DNA of 64,000 nt from Ignavibacteria bacterium (GTDB taxonomy: Bacteria > Bacteroidota > Ignavibacteria > Ignavibacteriales > SURF-24), in contig JAAXKQ010000004.1 in the NCBI GenBank assembly GCA_025612245.1, positions 327,750 to 391,749 on the forward strand. Reading direction: 5' to 3'. The number at the start of each line of letters is the position of its first letter. Position 1 is the stretch's first letter. This document shows, piece after piece, positions 27,652-35,158 of the stretch. The notes below the pieces were generated by a model that was given only the letters and a program-made list of their open reading frames with translations, made no database searches and had not been told where the DNA came from. Both the position numbers and the translations under genes were made by a program.

Positions 27652-28248
27652 ATGGCATCGATAGCAAACTTAAATGTAAGTCCGGATGACAGGCAAAAAT
27701 ATATAGATTTTGAACGCGAAGCTCTTCCCCATATGAATGCTCTGTACAACTTTGCTTTAAGGATGACCGGCAGCTCCGACGATGCGGATGATCTGGTGCA
27801 GGAGACTCTTCTAAAGGCCTTTCGTTTCTTCGACAAGTTCGAGAAGGGAACTAATTGCAAGGCATGGCTGTTTAGAATATTAAAAAACTCCTACATTAAC
27901 GATTACAGAAAGCATAGCAAGGAGCCGAGTAAAGTAGATTACGAGGATATTGAGAACTTCTACGAAAACATCAAATCCTCCGACGTGAAGAGTGATCATC
28001 TGGTAGAAGACGTGTACAACAATCTCCTGGATGACGATATCTCTTCGGCTATTTCATCTTTGCCTGAGGATTTCAGGACAGTGATCATACTCAGTGATAT
28101 TGAGGGTTTCACCTATGAGGAGATTGCCGATTTTGTGGATTGTCCCATAGGGACAGTAAGATCAAGGCTGCACAGGGCCCGTAAGATGCTCTATGTAAGG
28201 CTTAATAAGTATGCCCAGGAAAGAGGATATGTAAAAAACAACAAATAA
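27652..28248 (+). CDS. ECF-type RNA polymerase sigma factor
   Basis: 198 aa. Region 2 is ALYNFALRMTGSSDDADDLVQETLLKAFRFF...KAWLFRILKNSYINDYRK. Region 4 is SLPEDFRTVIILSDIEGFTYEEIADFVDCPIGTVRSRLHRARKML. A long acidic linker joins them. The pattern resembles the SigH/SigR-like group that often answers oxidative or envelope stress. The putative anti-sigma gene follows 72 bp downstream, so the pair is probably an autoregulated module. Confidence 0.92.
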   Translation: MASIANLNVSPDDRQKYIDFEREALPHMNALYNFALRMTGSSDDADDLVQETLLKAFRFFDKFEKGTNCKAWLFRILKNSYINDYRKHSKEPSKVDYEDIENFYENIKSSDVKSDHLVEDVYNNLLDDDISSAISSLPEDFRTVIILSDIEGFTYEEIADFVDCPIGTVRSRLHRARKMLYVRLNKYAQERGYVKNNK

Positions 28249-28320
28249 TGTTTTTTACATACTCTCTTTGGTATTGATGCTTTAAGTAAGGTGGAATGTA
28301 TTACATGATGTGAGAATCTT

Positions 28321-29151
28321 GTGGAACAGAGCGAATTATTTGAACAGATAACGGCACTTGTAGACAACGAAATTAAAGACGCAGTTGAGTTAAGGAAAAC
28401 CAGAGAGCTAGTAGAAGAGAATGAAACTCTAAAGGCAGAGTTTCTAATCCAGTCTCAAATCAAATCTTCTCTAAAGAACCGTTTTGGGAAAGTGGAAGCT
28501 CCCGCATATCTCAAAGAGCGGATCGTAAAACAAATCCTTCAGGAAATCCCTGTACAAAAAGAAAAGACAAAGAAAAGCTGGTTTGTGAGCCCGCAGTTTG
28601 CATTTGCTCCGGTTCTTGCGGCAATAATTGTTGCCATGGTGTTTTTCTTCAGGAGCGATGATGCCGGAAGCATTGCAAGCCGGCAGAGCGGTTGGAACAA
28701 TATGTTCCTGCAGGCAAAGAAGAACTTCCAGAGTATTGTAGACGGCAAGCTTCCTCTTGAGGCCGCAGGAAGCAGTTCGGAGGCCCTGAGGCAGTTCTTC
28801 AGGAAGAAGGGGGTGAAATTCCAGCCTATAGTGCCGCAGACAAAGCAGTGGGATCTCATTGGAGCCATCGTATCCGATGACAACGGCGAGAAGCTTCCGC
28901 ACAACGTCTATAAGGGAAAAGACGGAAAGCTGGTCTATCTTTACCAGGCAAACGAGGAATGCCTGAAGAAAAAAAAGGCGGTAACGCTTTCAAATGACCT
29001 GCTCAGCATGCTCGATGGGGGTAAGTACTACAAGTATAAGGACGGCGACAGAAGTTTCATAGTTTGGAAAGACAAAGGCAAGATTTGTGTGCTGGTTTCA
29101 AACGACAGCATGGAAAAGCTGGAAAATAGTTTTCTTACGGCGGCAAAGTAG
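28321..29151 (+). CDS. Probable membrane anti-sigma factor
   Basis: 276 aa, GTG start. Residues 1-80 are a charged helical domain beginning QITALVDNEI, the usual opening of anti-sigma domains ('LSAYLDGEL' type). A single TM segment is at ~92-110. The rest is extracytoplasmic and contains a Cys-poor domain ending in WKDKGKICVLVSND. The HxxxCxxC zinc motif of ZAS proteins is absent. Assignment rests on position right after the ECF sigma gene plus this topology. Confidence 0.75.
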   Translation: MEQSELFEQITALVDNEIKDAVELRKTRELVEENETLKAEFLIQSQIKSSLKNRFGKVEAPAYLKERIVKQILQEIPVQKEKTKKSWFVSPQFAFAPVLAAIIVAMVFFFRSDDAGSIASRQSGWNNMFLQAKKNFQSIVDGKLPLEAAGSSSEALRQFFRKKGVKFQPIVPQTKQWDLIGAIVSDDNGEKLPHNVYKGKDGKLVYLYQANEECLKKKKAVTLSNDLLSMLDGGKYYKYKDGDRSFIVWKDKGKICVLVSNDSMEKLENSFLTAAK

Positions 29152-29164
29152 CCTGTATAAGGTG

Positions 29165-29338
29165 CCTTTAGTTTTCACATAAAAAAAGGGTGGACTTTGT
29201 TTTCCAGGCGGTAGCCTTAAGCCTGTGGGGCTTCTGAATGAGAAAATTTTCAACCTGGGCGGCATATGGTACCTCAGAAGGGGTACGTAAGAATCATCCC
29301 CCGGCAGCTCTGCCTTTGCATATCGTGAAAGGCAAAAG
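29165..29338 (+). ncRNA. Structured RNA candidate, 6S-like
   Basis: The gap between the anti-sigma stop and the next promoter folds as one long imperfect rod of ~170 nt. The outer stem is TTTCAC (29173-29178) with GTGAAA (29325-29330), extended by GCC/GGC. The middle stem is CTG and GGGG (29223-29230) with CCCC and CAG (29298-29307). The inner stem is CTTCTGA (29231-29237) with TCAGAAG (29274-29280), capped by a region containing GAAAATTTTC. Nested stems, a large internal bubble and this length are the architecture of 6S RNA. No ORF fits. Identification as 6S is inference; a covariance search is the test. Strand is assumed from neighbours. Confidence 0.5.
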
Positions 29339-29410
29339 ACATTATAATTAAAGAACTTACCCTAATAGTCAAGTCCATTCTTTTGTCTCAAAATAAAACA
29401 AGCTTTTTTT

Positions 29411-29439
29411 GTTTGTTACGCTTTTTTTTTATACTTTTG
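29411..29439 (+). promoter_or_regulatory. Bacteroidota-type promoter before the zinc-ribbon/rpsU pair
   Basis: TTTG at 29412-29415 and TACTTTTG (TAnnTTTG) at 29432-29439, 16 bp apart, 31 bp before the ATG at 29470. Confidence 0.6.
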
Positions 29440-29469
29440 GATAGTAAATTAGAAAATGTAAGGTTTGTT

Positions 29470-29847
29470 ATGGCTAGAGTTAAAAATATTGAAGCTTTTT
29501 GTAATGTATGCAATTCAGTAACTAAGATGGAACTTGCCGGCGATGCCAAGGTATTCGACCTGCAGAATAAAAAATGGGCTAAATGCAAAAAATGCAAACA
29601 GATGATCATCATCGACCCGACCGAGAGCCCGAAGCCTGAGAAGCTGACGGCTGACAATATAGAAATTGAAAACTGCTCTGAGTATTCACCAAAGAAGAGC
29701 TACAGTGTAGGCGAGTCGATCTATCATTCAGCCTGGGATGATTATGGAAGGGTCATAGGAAAGGAAATATCCTCCAGCGGACAGAATACGATTAAAGTGG
29801 AGTTCCAGAAACTTGGTCATAAAAAACTAATTGAATCAATTTTATAA
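29470..29847 (+). CDS. Small zinc-ribbon protein with C-terminal CarD/DUF3553-like barrel
   Basis: 125 aa from the ATG at 29470; a longer TTG frame overlaps the promoter and is rejected. Cysteine pairs C11-x2-C14 and C39-x2-C42 form a zinc ribbon. Residues ~75-125 (SYSVGESIYHSAWDDYGRVI, TIKVEFQKLGHKKLIES) resemble the small beta-barrel found at the C terminus of UvrD/PcrA and in CarD-like RNAP-binding proteins. It lies 32 bp upstream of rpsU under one promoter, hinting at a role in transcription or translation. Function unknown. Confidence 0.75.
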   Translation: MARVKNIEAFCNVCNSVTKMELAGDAKVFDLQNKKWAKCKKCKQMIIIDPTESPKPEKLTADNIEIENCSEYSPKKSYSVGESIYHSAWDDYGRVIGKEISSSGQNTIKVEFQKLGHKKLIESIL

Positions 29848-29879
29848 CATTAATTACCAATTGAAGGCAGGTGAATAAT

Positions 29880-30074
29880 TTGGTAGGGATCGTTCTACAG
29901 GACAACGAATCTATTGATAAGGCTCTTAAGAGATTTAAAAAGAAATATGAACGCTCTGGTGTATTGAAAGAATACAAAAAGAGAACTTTCTTTGTTAAAC
30001 CCTCTATTGAAAAAAGAATGGAGCGTATCAAAGCCCAGAGACGTGCAAGCCGTGAGAATATGCATAACGATTAA
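29880..30074 (+). CDS. rpsU: 30S ribosomal protein S21
   Basis: 64 aa, basic, with the S21 signature: VGIVLQDNESIDKALKRFKKKYER and a C-terminal KRMERIKAQRRASRE helix. The start is taken at TTG 29880, since family members begin M-V-G-I/V and AGGTG lies ~8 nt upstream. A GTG three codons earlier is also in frame. A strong terminator follows 6 bp after the stop. Confidence 0.93.
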   Translation: MVGIVLQDNESIDKALKRFKKKYERSGVLKEYKKRTFFVKPSIEKRMERIKAQRRASRENMHND

Positions 30075-30080
30075 CAAAAA

Positions 30081-30101
30081 AACCCCGTAAGGGGTTTTTT
30101 T
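30081..30101 (+). terminator. Terminator of rpsU
   Basis: AACCCC (30081-30086), loop GTAA, GGGGTT (30091-30096) with a T tract, preceded by an A tract. It may also act for the convergent LOG gene. Confidence 0.9.
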
Positions 30102-30110
30102 GTTTCTGTA

Positions 30111-30962
30111 TTACAGTGTAATTGATTTCTTGTGATTTACCGGCTTGTTGAGGTAATTTTTCTCGAAGTGCTGCGTAATTTCTTTGAATGCTTCCTCCGG
30201 TGTGTTGCAGAAGCTCATGAGGTCCAGATCTTCGGGGTTAATTGTGCCATACTCTATAAGGGCATCAAAATTCAGTACCTTCTTCCAGTACTTCTCGTCA
30301 TAAACAATAACTTTCATCTGTTTTTTAATTTTCCCGGTCTGAAGGAGTGTAAGGACCTCCATAAACTCATCCATTGTACCAAATCCGCCCGGGAAGACGA
30401 TGAGCGATTTGGCAAGATAGACGAACCAGAATTTTCTCATGAAGAAGTAATGGAATTCAAACCTCAATTCAGGTGTAACGTACTTATTGACAAACTGCTC
30501 AAAAGGAATGCTTATATTAAGTCCTATTGAAAATCCGCCCGCAAGCTTTGCGCCTTTGTTTGCCGCTTCCATTATTCCTGGTCCTCCACCGGAGCAGATA
30601 ATGAAACGGTTTTTTTCTGTAGGAAGGTTAAGCGACCATTCGGTCAGCATTCTCGACAGTTCAACGGCGTCTTCGTAGTATTTAGACATTTCAACCATTG
30701 TCTGTGCGCGTCTGAGTTTCTGTGCGAAGTTGGGGACCTTTTTAGGATCCAGCTTCTGGATGTCGTTATAATCTTTCAGGGCATCTTTTCTGGACTTAAA
30801 GCGTGCAGAACCGAACATAACTATTGTATCTAAGATGTTGTTTTTCTCAAATCTTGCCTTTGGCTCAAAAAATTCCGAAAGAATTCTAATCGGCCTGCCG
30901 TCGGGTGAGCTGAGAAAATCCTGGTCCTTGTATGCTTTTACAGGGGGTTTAGGCCTGCTCAT
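30111..30962 (-). CDS. LOG family protein (nucleotide 5'-monophosphate phosphoribohydrolase fold)
   Basis: 283 aa. It has the two LOG motifs, CSGGGPGIMEAANKGA and FPGGFGTMDEFMEVLT (PGGxGTxxE). The Rossmann-like fold hydrolyses cytokinin riboside monophosphates in plants; the bacterial role is mostly undefined (YgdH/PpnN-type nucleotide turnover is a known example). The N-terminal ~60 residues (charged, SPDGRPIRILSEFFEPKARFE) are an extension seen in the longer bacterial subgroup. It converges with rpsU. Confidence 0.87.
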   Translation of the reverse strand: MSRPKPPVKAYKDQDFLSSPDGRPIRILSEFFEPKARFEKNNILDTIVMFGSARFKSRKDALKDYNDIQKLDPKKVPNFAQKLRRAQTMVEMSKYYEDAVELSRMLTEWSLNLPTEKNRFIICSGGGPGIMEAANKGAKLAGGFSIGLNISIPFEQFVNKYVTPELRFEFHYFFMRKFWFVYLAKSLIVFPGGFGTMDEFMEVLTLLQTGKIKKQMKVIVYDEKYWKKVLNFDALIEYGTINPEDLDLMSFCNTPEEAFKEITQHFEKNYLNKPVNHKKSITL

Positions 30963-31316
30963 AGTACCTCTTTTTTCTGGGCTGTTAAATTTGTTATTCT
31001 TACTTAATAATTGTTTTTAGTACAAAAACTCTTTCCCCGGTTTGAAAACAGCTTAAGTCGCGCCTGTCCTCAAAAAACAGAGCAATAAGTTATTAAAAAT
31101 TGACCTGAAAAAAAAATAAAAACCACCGATAATCAGTCAAAATCCCTTTGCGCCGCAAATGTAGAATAATTGGCTTTTTCTTGTCTGTAAAAAACTGGCG
31201 TTTTTCTTATATTTGTATTAAATGCCGTGTTCCGGGCAAACCGGGATTTTTATTTCATTTAAGCATTTAATTCATATTGATCCATAGCATTTTAGACCCA
31301 AGATTTTATACGCGCC
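30963..31316. promoter_or_regulatory. Divergent intergenic region with PBP4 promoter
   Basis: 354 bp. It holds TATATTTG (31208-31215, TAnnTTTG class) with a TTG at 31181-31183, which is 24 bp upstream, placed for the PBP4 gene although its leader would be ~95 nt. No RNA gene or repeat is visible. Confidence 0.45.
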
Positions 31317-32726
31317 ATGAAAAGAGCTTACTTATTCTTAATTTTACTGATATTTTCAGGGGATCTGTTCCCAAGAGACAGTGAACTTCAAAGAAAAATT
31401 GAAGATATTTTAAGGGCGGTGCCTTCGGGTACCAAATACGGAGTATTCATTTATAATCCGCTGACCAGGGATACAATTTACGCAAAGAACGAAACCGAGA
31501 TTATAAAGCCTGCTTCAAATGAAAAACTATTTACCACCGGGGCGGCCCTGGCTTTAATGGGAGGCGACTTCAAGGTTTCCACAAAGCTTTTTACAGATGA
31601 CCCGGACATTTCAGACGGGGTTATAAACGGAAACCTGTACCTAAAAGGCTTCGGGAACTCGCTTTTTACTGACAGGGACATAGACAGCCTGGTTTATGTT
31701 TTGCGCTCACTTGGCATTCACAACGTTACGGGGAGCGTAATTGGCGACGACTCATACTTCGACGACATATACCACAGGAAAGACTGGATTTTAGAAGAGA
31801 TGTCGTCTGTACCTCTTCCTCCAATTTCAGCCATAGTTGTAAACCGCAACAAGGTGCAGTTCAGCCTCAGCGCTTCATCGAAGGTGGGCGGAATAATCAA
31901 CGTGAGCACCTCGCCAGGCTGCTCTCTGATAAGAATCAGGGTTAACGCCAAGACTACCAGATCCAGGTCCACGGTTTCCATATCGCAGCATTATTCATCC
32001 GACAGCTACGAATTTGTAATAAACGGGGGGCTGCGCAGGAATTCGCATATGATATGGTACTCTTCGGAAATTGAAAATCCGCCTTTGTTTGCGGCATACC
32101 TGCTGCAGGACAGGCTGATTAAAGCCGGAATTACCGTAATGAAGCACCCTTCTGCCGGCATTACGCCGCAGGTTACAAAAGAGCTTGGCGAGCGTTTCGT
32201 AACGTTGAGGAATCTGACGAAAGTAATAAACAAGCCGAGCGACAACTTCCTTGCCGAGTGCCTTTTTAAGACCGTAGGGGCATATTACAGCCATTCGCAG
32301 GGAAATTCTTTCTATGCCACTCAGGCCATTACAAGCTATCTTAACGACAATGAAATTAACAACACCGGGCTTTCTCTGGTAGATGGCTCGGGGCTTTCGC
32401 ACTATAACCAGGTTACGGTTAGCGCCATAGTTCAGCTTTTGGAGAAGATATACCTGGACAACAATGTTTACCCGGATTACTTAAATTCGCTTTCAATTGC
32501 GGGCGTAGACGGCACATTAAGGGGCAGAATGATCGGCACATTTGCCGAGAACAATTTCCACGGCAAGACGGGCACCTTAAACGGTGTAATAGCGCTTTCG
32601 GGCTACCTGTCGCTTAAAAGCCGTGAGGATCTTATAGTCTCAATCATCTTTGAATATAACCAGGGTTCGCCCTACAAGTACCGGAGTTTACAGGACAGAA
32701 TAATTGAAACTCTGGTTGAACTTTGA
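31317..32726 (+). CDS. dacB: D-alanyl-D-alanine carboxypeptidase/endopeptidase (PBP4, S13)
   Basis: Periplasmic peptidoglycan hydrolase, 469 aa with a signal peptide (hydrophobic to ~residue 18). Active-site motifs are complete: SxxK is Ser67-Lys70 (ASNEKLFT), SxN is Ser308-Asn310 (KPSDNFLAE), and KTG is Lys417-Gly419 (HGKTGTLNG). The large insert between SxxK and SxN is typical of PBP4. It removes the terminal D-Ala or cuts cross-links. Monocistronic; a hairpin follows before greA. Confidence 0.92.
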   Translation: MKRAYLFLILLIFSGDLFPRDSELQRKIEDILRAVPSGTKYGVFIYNPLTRDTIYAKNETEIIKPASNEKLFTTGAALALMGGDFKVSTKLFTDDPDISDGVINGNLYLKGFGNSLFTDRDIDSLVYVLRSLGIHNVTGSVIGDDSYFDDIYHRKDWILEEMSSVPLPPISAIVVNRNKVQFSLSASSKVGGIINVSTSPGCSLIRIRVNAKTTRSRSTVSISQHYSSDSYEFVINGGLRRNSHMIWYSSEIENPPLFAAYLLQDRLIKAGITVMKHPSAGITPQVTKELGERFVTLRNLTKVINKPSDNFLAECLFKTVGAYYSHSQGNSFYATQAITSYLNDNEINNTGLSLVDGSGLSHYNQVTVSAIVQLLEKIYLDNNVYPDYLNSLSIAGVDGTLRGRMIGTFAENNFHGKTGTLNGVIALSGYLSLKSREDLIVSIIFEYNQGSPYKYRSLQDRIIETLVEL

Positions 32727-32766
32727 GCGTTTAGTTAAGTAAAGACCATTATTTCGCATAAAATCA

Positions 32767-32795
32767 TTGACAAGAATGGTAAATTTTTGTAGTTT
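32767..32795 (+). promoter_or_regulatory. Possible promoter upstream of the greA leader hairpin
   Basis: TTGACA at 32767-32772 and, after 17 bp, TAGTTT at 32790-32795. A start a few bases on would make the following terminator hairpin the leader of greA. Confidence 0.35.
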
Positions 32796-32802
32796 CAAGA
32801 TG

Positions 32803-32833
32803 CCACTGCAAAACTTGCAGTGGTATTTTTTTT
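32803..32833 (+). terminator. Strong hairpin terminator directly before greA
   Basis: CCACTGCAA (32803-32811), loop AAC, TTGCAGTGG (32815-32823), then TATTTTTTTT. It may end dacB transcripts or act as a leader terminator for greA. Only ~27 bp remain before the greA start, too little for a separate promoter. Confidence 0.9.
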
Positions 32834-32859
32834 AATTAATCAAAAAGTAAGGATTGGAC

Positions 32860-33348
32860 ATGGCTGATTCAAACTTTGTTTATTTGACTAAAGAGCGGCT
32901 TTTGGAGTTGGAAAAAGAACTGACTGAACTGAAGACTTTTGGCAGACAGAAAATAGCCGAGAAAATTGCTGAAGCCCGTTCCCACGGGGACCTTTCCGAA
33001 AATGCCGAGTACGACGCGGCTAAAGAGGAACAGGGGCTGTTTGAACTCAGAATCAGTAAACTTGAAAATATGCTTTCGCGTGTCAGAGTTATAGATACTT
33101 CAAATCTCCCCCAGGACCAGGTGCACATCCTCTCCAGGGTTACCGTTAAAAACCTGAAGAATTCCAATACTTATGAATATTTGCTCGTTTCACCAGAGGA
33201 GGCCGACTTCCAGGCCGGCAAGATTTCTATTACCTCCCCGGTTGGACAGGGGCTCATGGGTAAAAAACTTGGCGACAAGGTTAGCGTTAAAGCTCCTGCC
33301 GGAATGCTCGAATTTGAAATACTTTCTATTAAACAAAACCAACATTGA
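32860..33348 (+). CDS. greA: Transcription elongation factor GreA
   Basis: 162 aa. The N-terminal antiparallel coiled coil (LTKERLLELEKEL, IAEARSHGDLSENAEYDAAKEEQ) carries the acidic tip (D, E in GDLSENAEYD) that stimulates RNA cleavage by paused RNA polymerase. The C-terminal FKBP-like domain ends SPVGQGLMGKKLGDKV. The ATG at 32860 with GTAAGGA upstream is preferred over a TTG two codons earlier. It overlaps ribD by 4 bp (TTGA). Confidence 0.95.
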   Translation: MADSNFVYLTKERLLELEKELTELKTFGRQKIAEKIAEARSHGDLSENAEYDAAKEEQGLFELRISKLENMLSRVRVIDTSNLPQDQVHILSRVTVKNLKNSNTYEYLLVSPEEADFQAGKISITSPVGQGLMGKKLGDKVSVKAPAGMLEFEILSIKQNQH

Positions 33349-34433
33349 CCGACGAATCTTACATAAAATTAGCACTTGAAATTGCAAAGAAGGGGAGGGG
33401 GAATGTTTCCCCTAACCCCATGGTAGGTGCTATTCTGGTAAAAAATGAAAAGATAATTGGTGCGGGTTTTCACGAGTATTTCGGCGGAAACCATGCAGAA
33501 GTAAATGCAATTCTTAATGCAAAGCAGGATGTAGCCGGTTCGACCTTATATGTAAACCTGGAGCCCTGTTCGCATTACGGCAAGACCCCGCCTTGTACCG
33601 AAACCATCATTAAAAACAAGATTAAAAAGGTAGTCATCGGTACACTCGATATGAATCCTCTTGTCAGCGGCAGCGGTATCAGGGCTTTGAAGGAGGCGGG
33701 AATTGAAGTTAAGGTAGGCGTTCTTGAAAATGAATGCGTAGCCTTAAACAAGTTTTTTTTCAAGCATATATCTAAAAAACTGCCTTATGTAACCCTTAAG
33801 GTAGCACAGACGCTCGACGGCAGGATAGCCGATCTGAGCGGGGATTCGAAGTGGATTACCTCACTTAATTCAAGGCGTTACGTGCATGGCCTGAGGAGCC
33901 AGTACGATGCCGTTCTTGTGGGGACAAGGACCGTTAAGATTGACGATCCGAATCTTACGGTAAGATTTATTGAGGGCAGGAATCCCAAAAGAATTATAAT
34001 AGATACAGATCTGAAATTAAACCTTAAGCTCAAGCTTTTTGTTAATAATAATGATGAGAACCTGATAATACTTACCTCCAGGAAGAGTGCCGAAAAAAAA
34101 AGAAAGCTGGAGAAGCTTCAGAAGATGGGGATTGAAATCCTTTTTATTAAGGAAAACAAGGATGGCACACTTAACCTTAAGAATGCGCTGGAGGAACTCG
34201 GGAAGAACAGGATATCATCTGTGATGGTTGAAGGCGGCAGGAAGATTTATACATCTTTTATTAAAGAAGGCCTTTTTGACGATATGATGGTCTTTATTAG
34301 CCCAAAGATCATGGGTGAGGGGCTGCCTGCCGTGGACAAGCTGGGAATTCACTCGATAAGAAAATCCCTGAAGTTAAAGGTCAGGGCCGTTGAAAAACTT
34401 GGTGACGACGTACTGATTGAGCTTGCAAGATAG
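33345..34433 (+). CDS. ribD: Bifunctional riboflavin biosynthesis deaminase/reductase RibD
   Basis: 362 aa. N-terminal pyrimidine deaminase: His50-Ala-Glu52 (HAEVNAI), Cys75 and Cys84 (LEPCSHYGKTPPC) form the zinc site. C-terminal reductase from ~150: VTLKVAQTLDGRIADLSGDSKWIT and VMVEGGRKIYTSF are the NADPH/substrate motifs. It converts the first GTP-derived pyrimidine to the ribitylamino precursor pathway. The start is TTG overlapping the greA stop. ribE follows 89 bp downstream, with a small CCCC-gaaa-GGGG hairpin between. Confidence 0.93.
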   Translation: MTDESYIKLALEIAKKGRGNVSPNPMVGAILVKNEKIIGAGFHEYFGGNHAEVNAILNAKQDVAGSTLYVNLEPCSHYGKTPPCTETIIKNKIKKVVIGTLDMNPLVSGSGIRALKEAGIEVKVGVLENECVALNKFFFKHISKKLPYVTLKVAQTLDGRIADLSGDSKWITSLNSRRYVHGLRSQYDAVLVGTRTVKIDDPNLTVRFIEGRNPKRIIIDTDLKLNLKLKLFVNNNDENLIILTSRKSAEKKRKLEKLQKMGIEILFIKENKDGTLNLKNALEELGKNRISSVMVEGGRKIYTSFIKEGLFDDMMVFISPKIMGEGLPAVDKLGIHSIRKSLKLKVRAVEKLGDDVLIELAR

Positions 34434-34522
34434 CTCCCGCGGGGTCCTTTTTCCCCCGAAAAGGGGCATTTTAATATAAAAGTAGCGGATTTAAATTCCA
34501 TCTTCAGTTTGGAAAGATCAAA

Positions 34523-35158
34523 ATGTTTACAGGGTTAGTAGAGGAAATAGGAACCGTTAAGGCGGTAAAGCTGCTTTCAGGCGGCTTAGAGCTTACGGTA
34601 AGCGCCAGGAAGGTTCTTCAGGGCTTGCAGGCTGGCGACAGCATGAACATAAACGGCGCCTGCCAGACGGTAACGCAGTTTGACGCAAATTCCTTTACTG
34701 TTACGGCAGTAGAGGAGACCCTTAAGAAAACAAACCTGGGAAGGCTTAAACCCGGAAGCCGTGTGAACCTCGAAAGGTCGCTTACACTGGAGAAAAGGCT
34801 GGGCGGGCATTTTGTAATGGGGCACGTAGATACTGTAGGCACGATTCTGAAGGTCAGGAAGCTTTCTACGAGCTATCTTATGGAAATCTCTTACCCGAAG
34901 GAGTTCTCCAGGTATATCATTAACGTCGGCGCCATTGCAATTGAAGGAATTAGCCTTACCATTGCCGAATTTAATGAGCGTTCGCTGGTGGTCTCTATCA
35001 TTCCGCATACTTGGATGGAGACAAACCTTTCAGACAAAGCCCCGGGAATGGAAATAAACCTTGAGTTTGACGTTCTTGGGAAATATGTCGCCAAAATTCT
35101 TTCAAAAAGTGAAGGGACAGGAATTAGCGAGGAATGGATAAAGCAGAATGGGTTCTGA
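34523..35158 (+). CDS. ribE: Riboflavin synthase alpha chain
   Basis: 211 aa with two tandem lumazine-binding repeats. The N terminus MFTGLVEEIGTV is the classical start, the first repeat has GACQTV and NLGRLKPGSRVNLERSL, and the second has HFVMGHVDTVG and GISLTI. It dismutates two 6,7-dimethyl-8-ribityllumazine molecules to riboflavin. No FMN riboswitch is visible in the leader. Its 3' end overlaps tilS by 25 bp. Confidence 0.93.
   Translation: MFTGLVEEIGTVKAVKLLSGGLELTVSARKVLQGLQAGDSMNINGACQTVTQFDANSFTVTAVEETLKKTNLGRLKPGSRVNLERSLTLEKRLGGHFVMGHVDTVGTILKVRKLSTSYLMEISYPKEFSRYIINVGAIAIEGISLTIAEFNERSLVVSIIPHTWMETNLSDKAPGMEINLEFDVLGKYVAKILSKSEGTGISEEWIKQNGF

Noticed and set aside
34434..34522. 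FMN riboswitch before ribE
   Set aside because: No conserved RFN-element sequences; only a short CCCC/GGGG hairpin.
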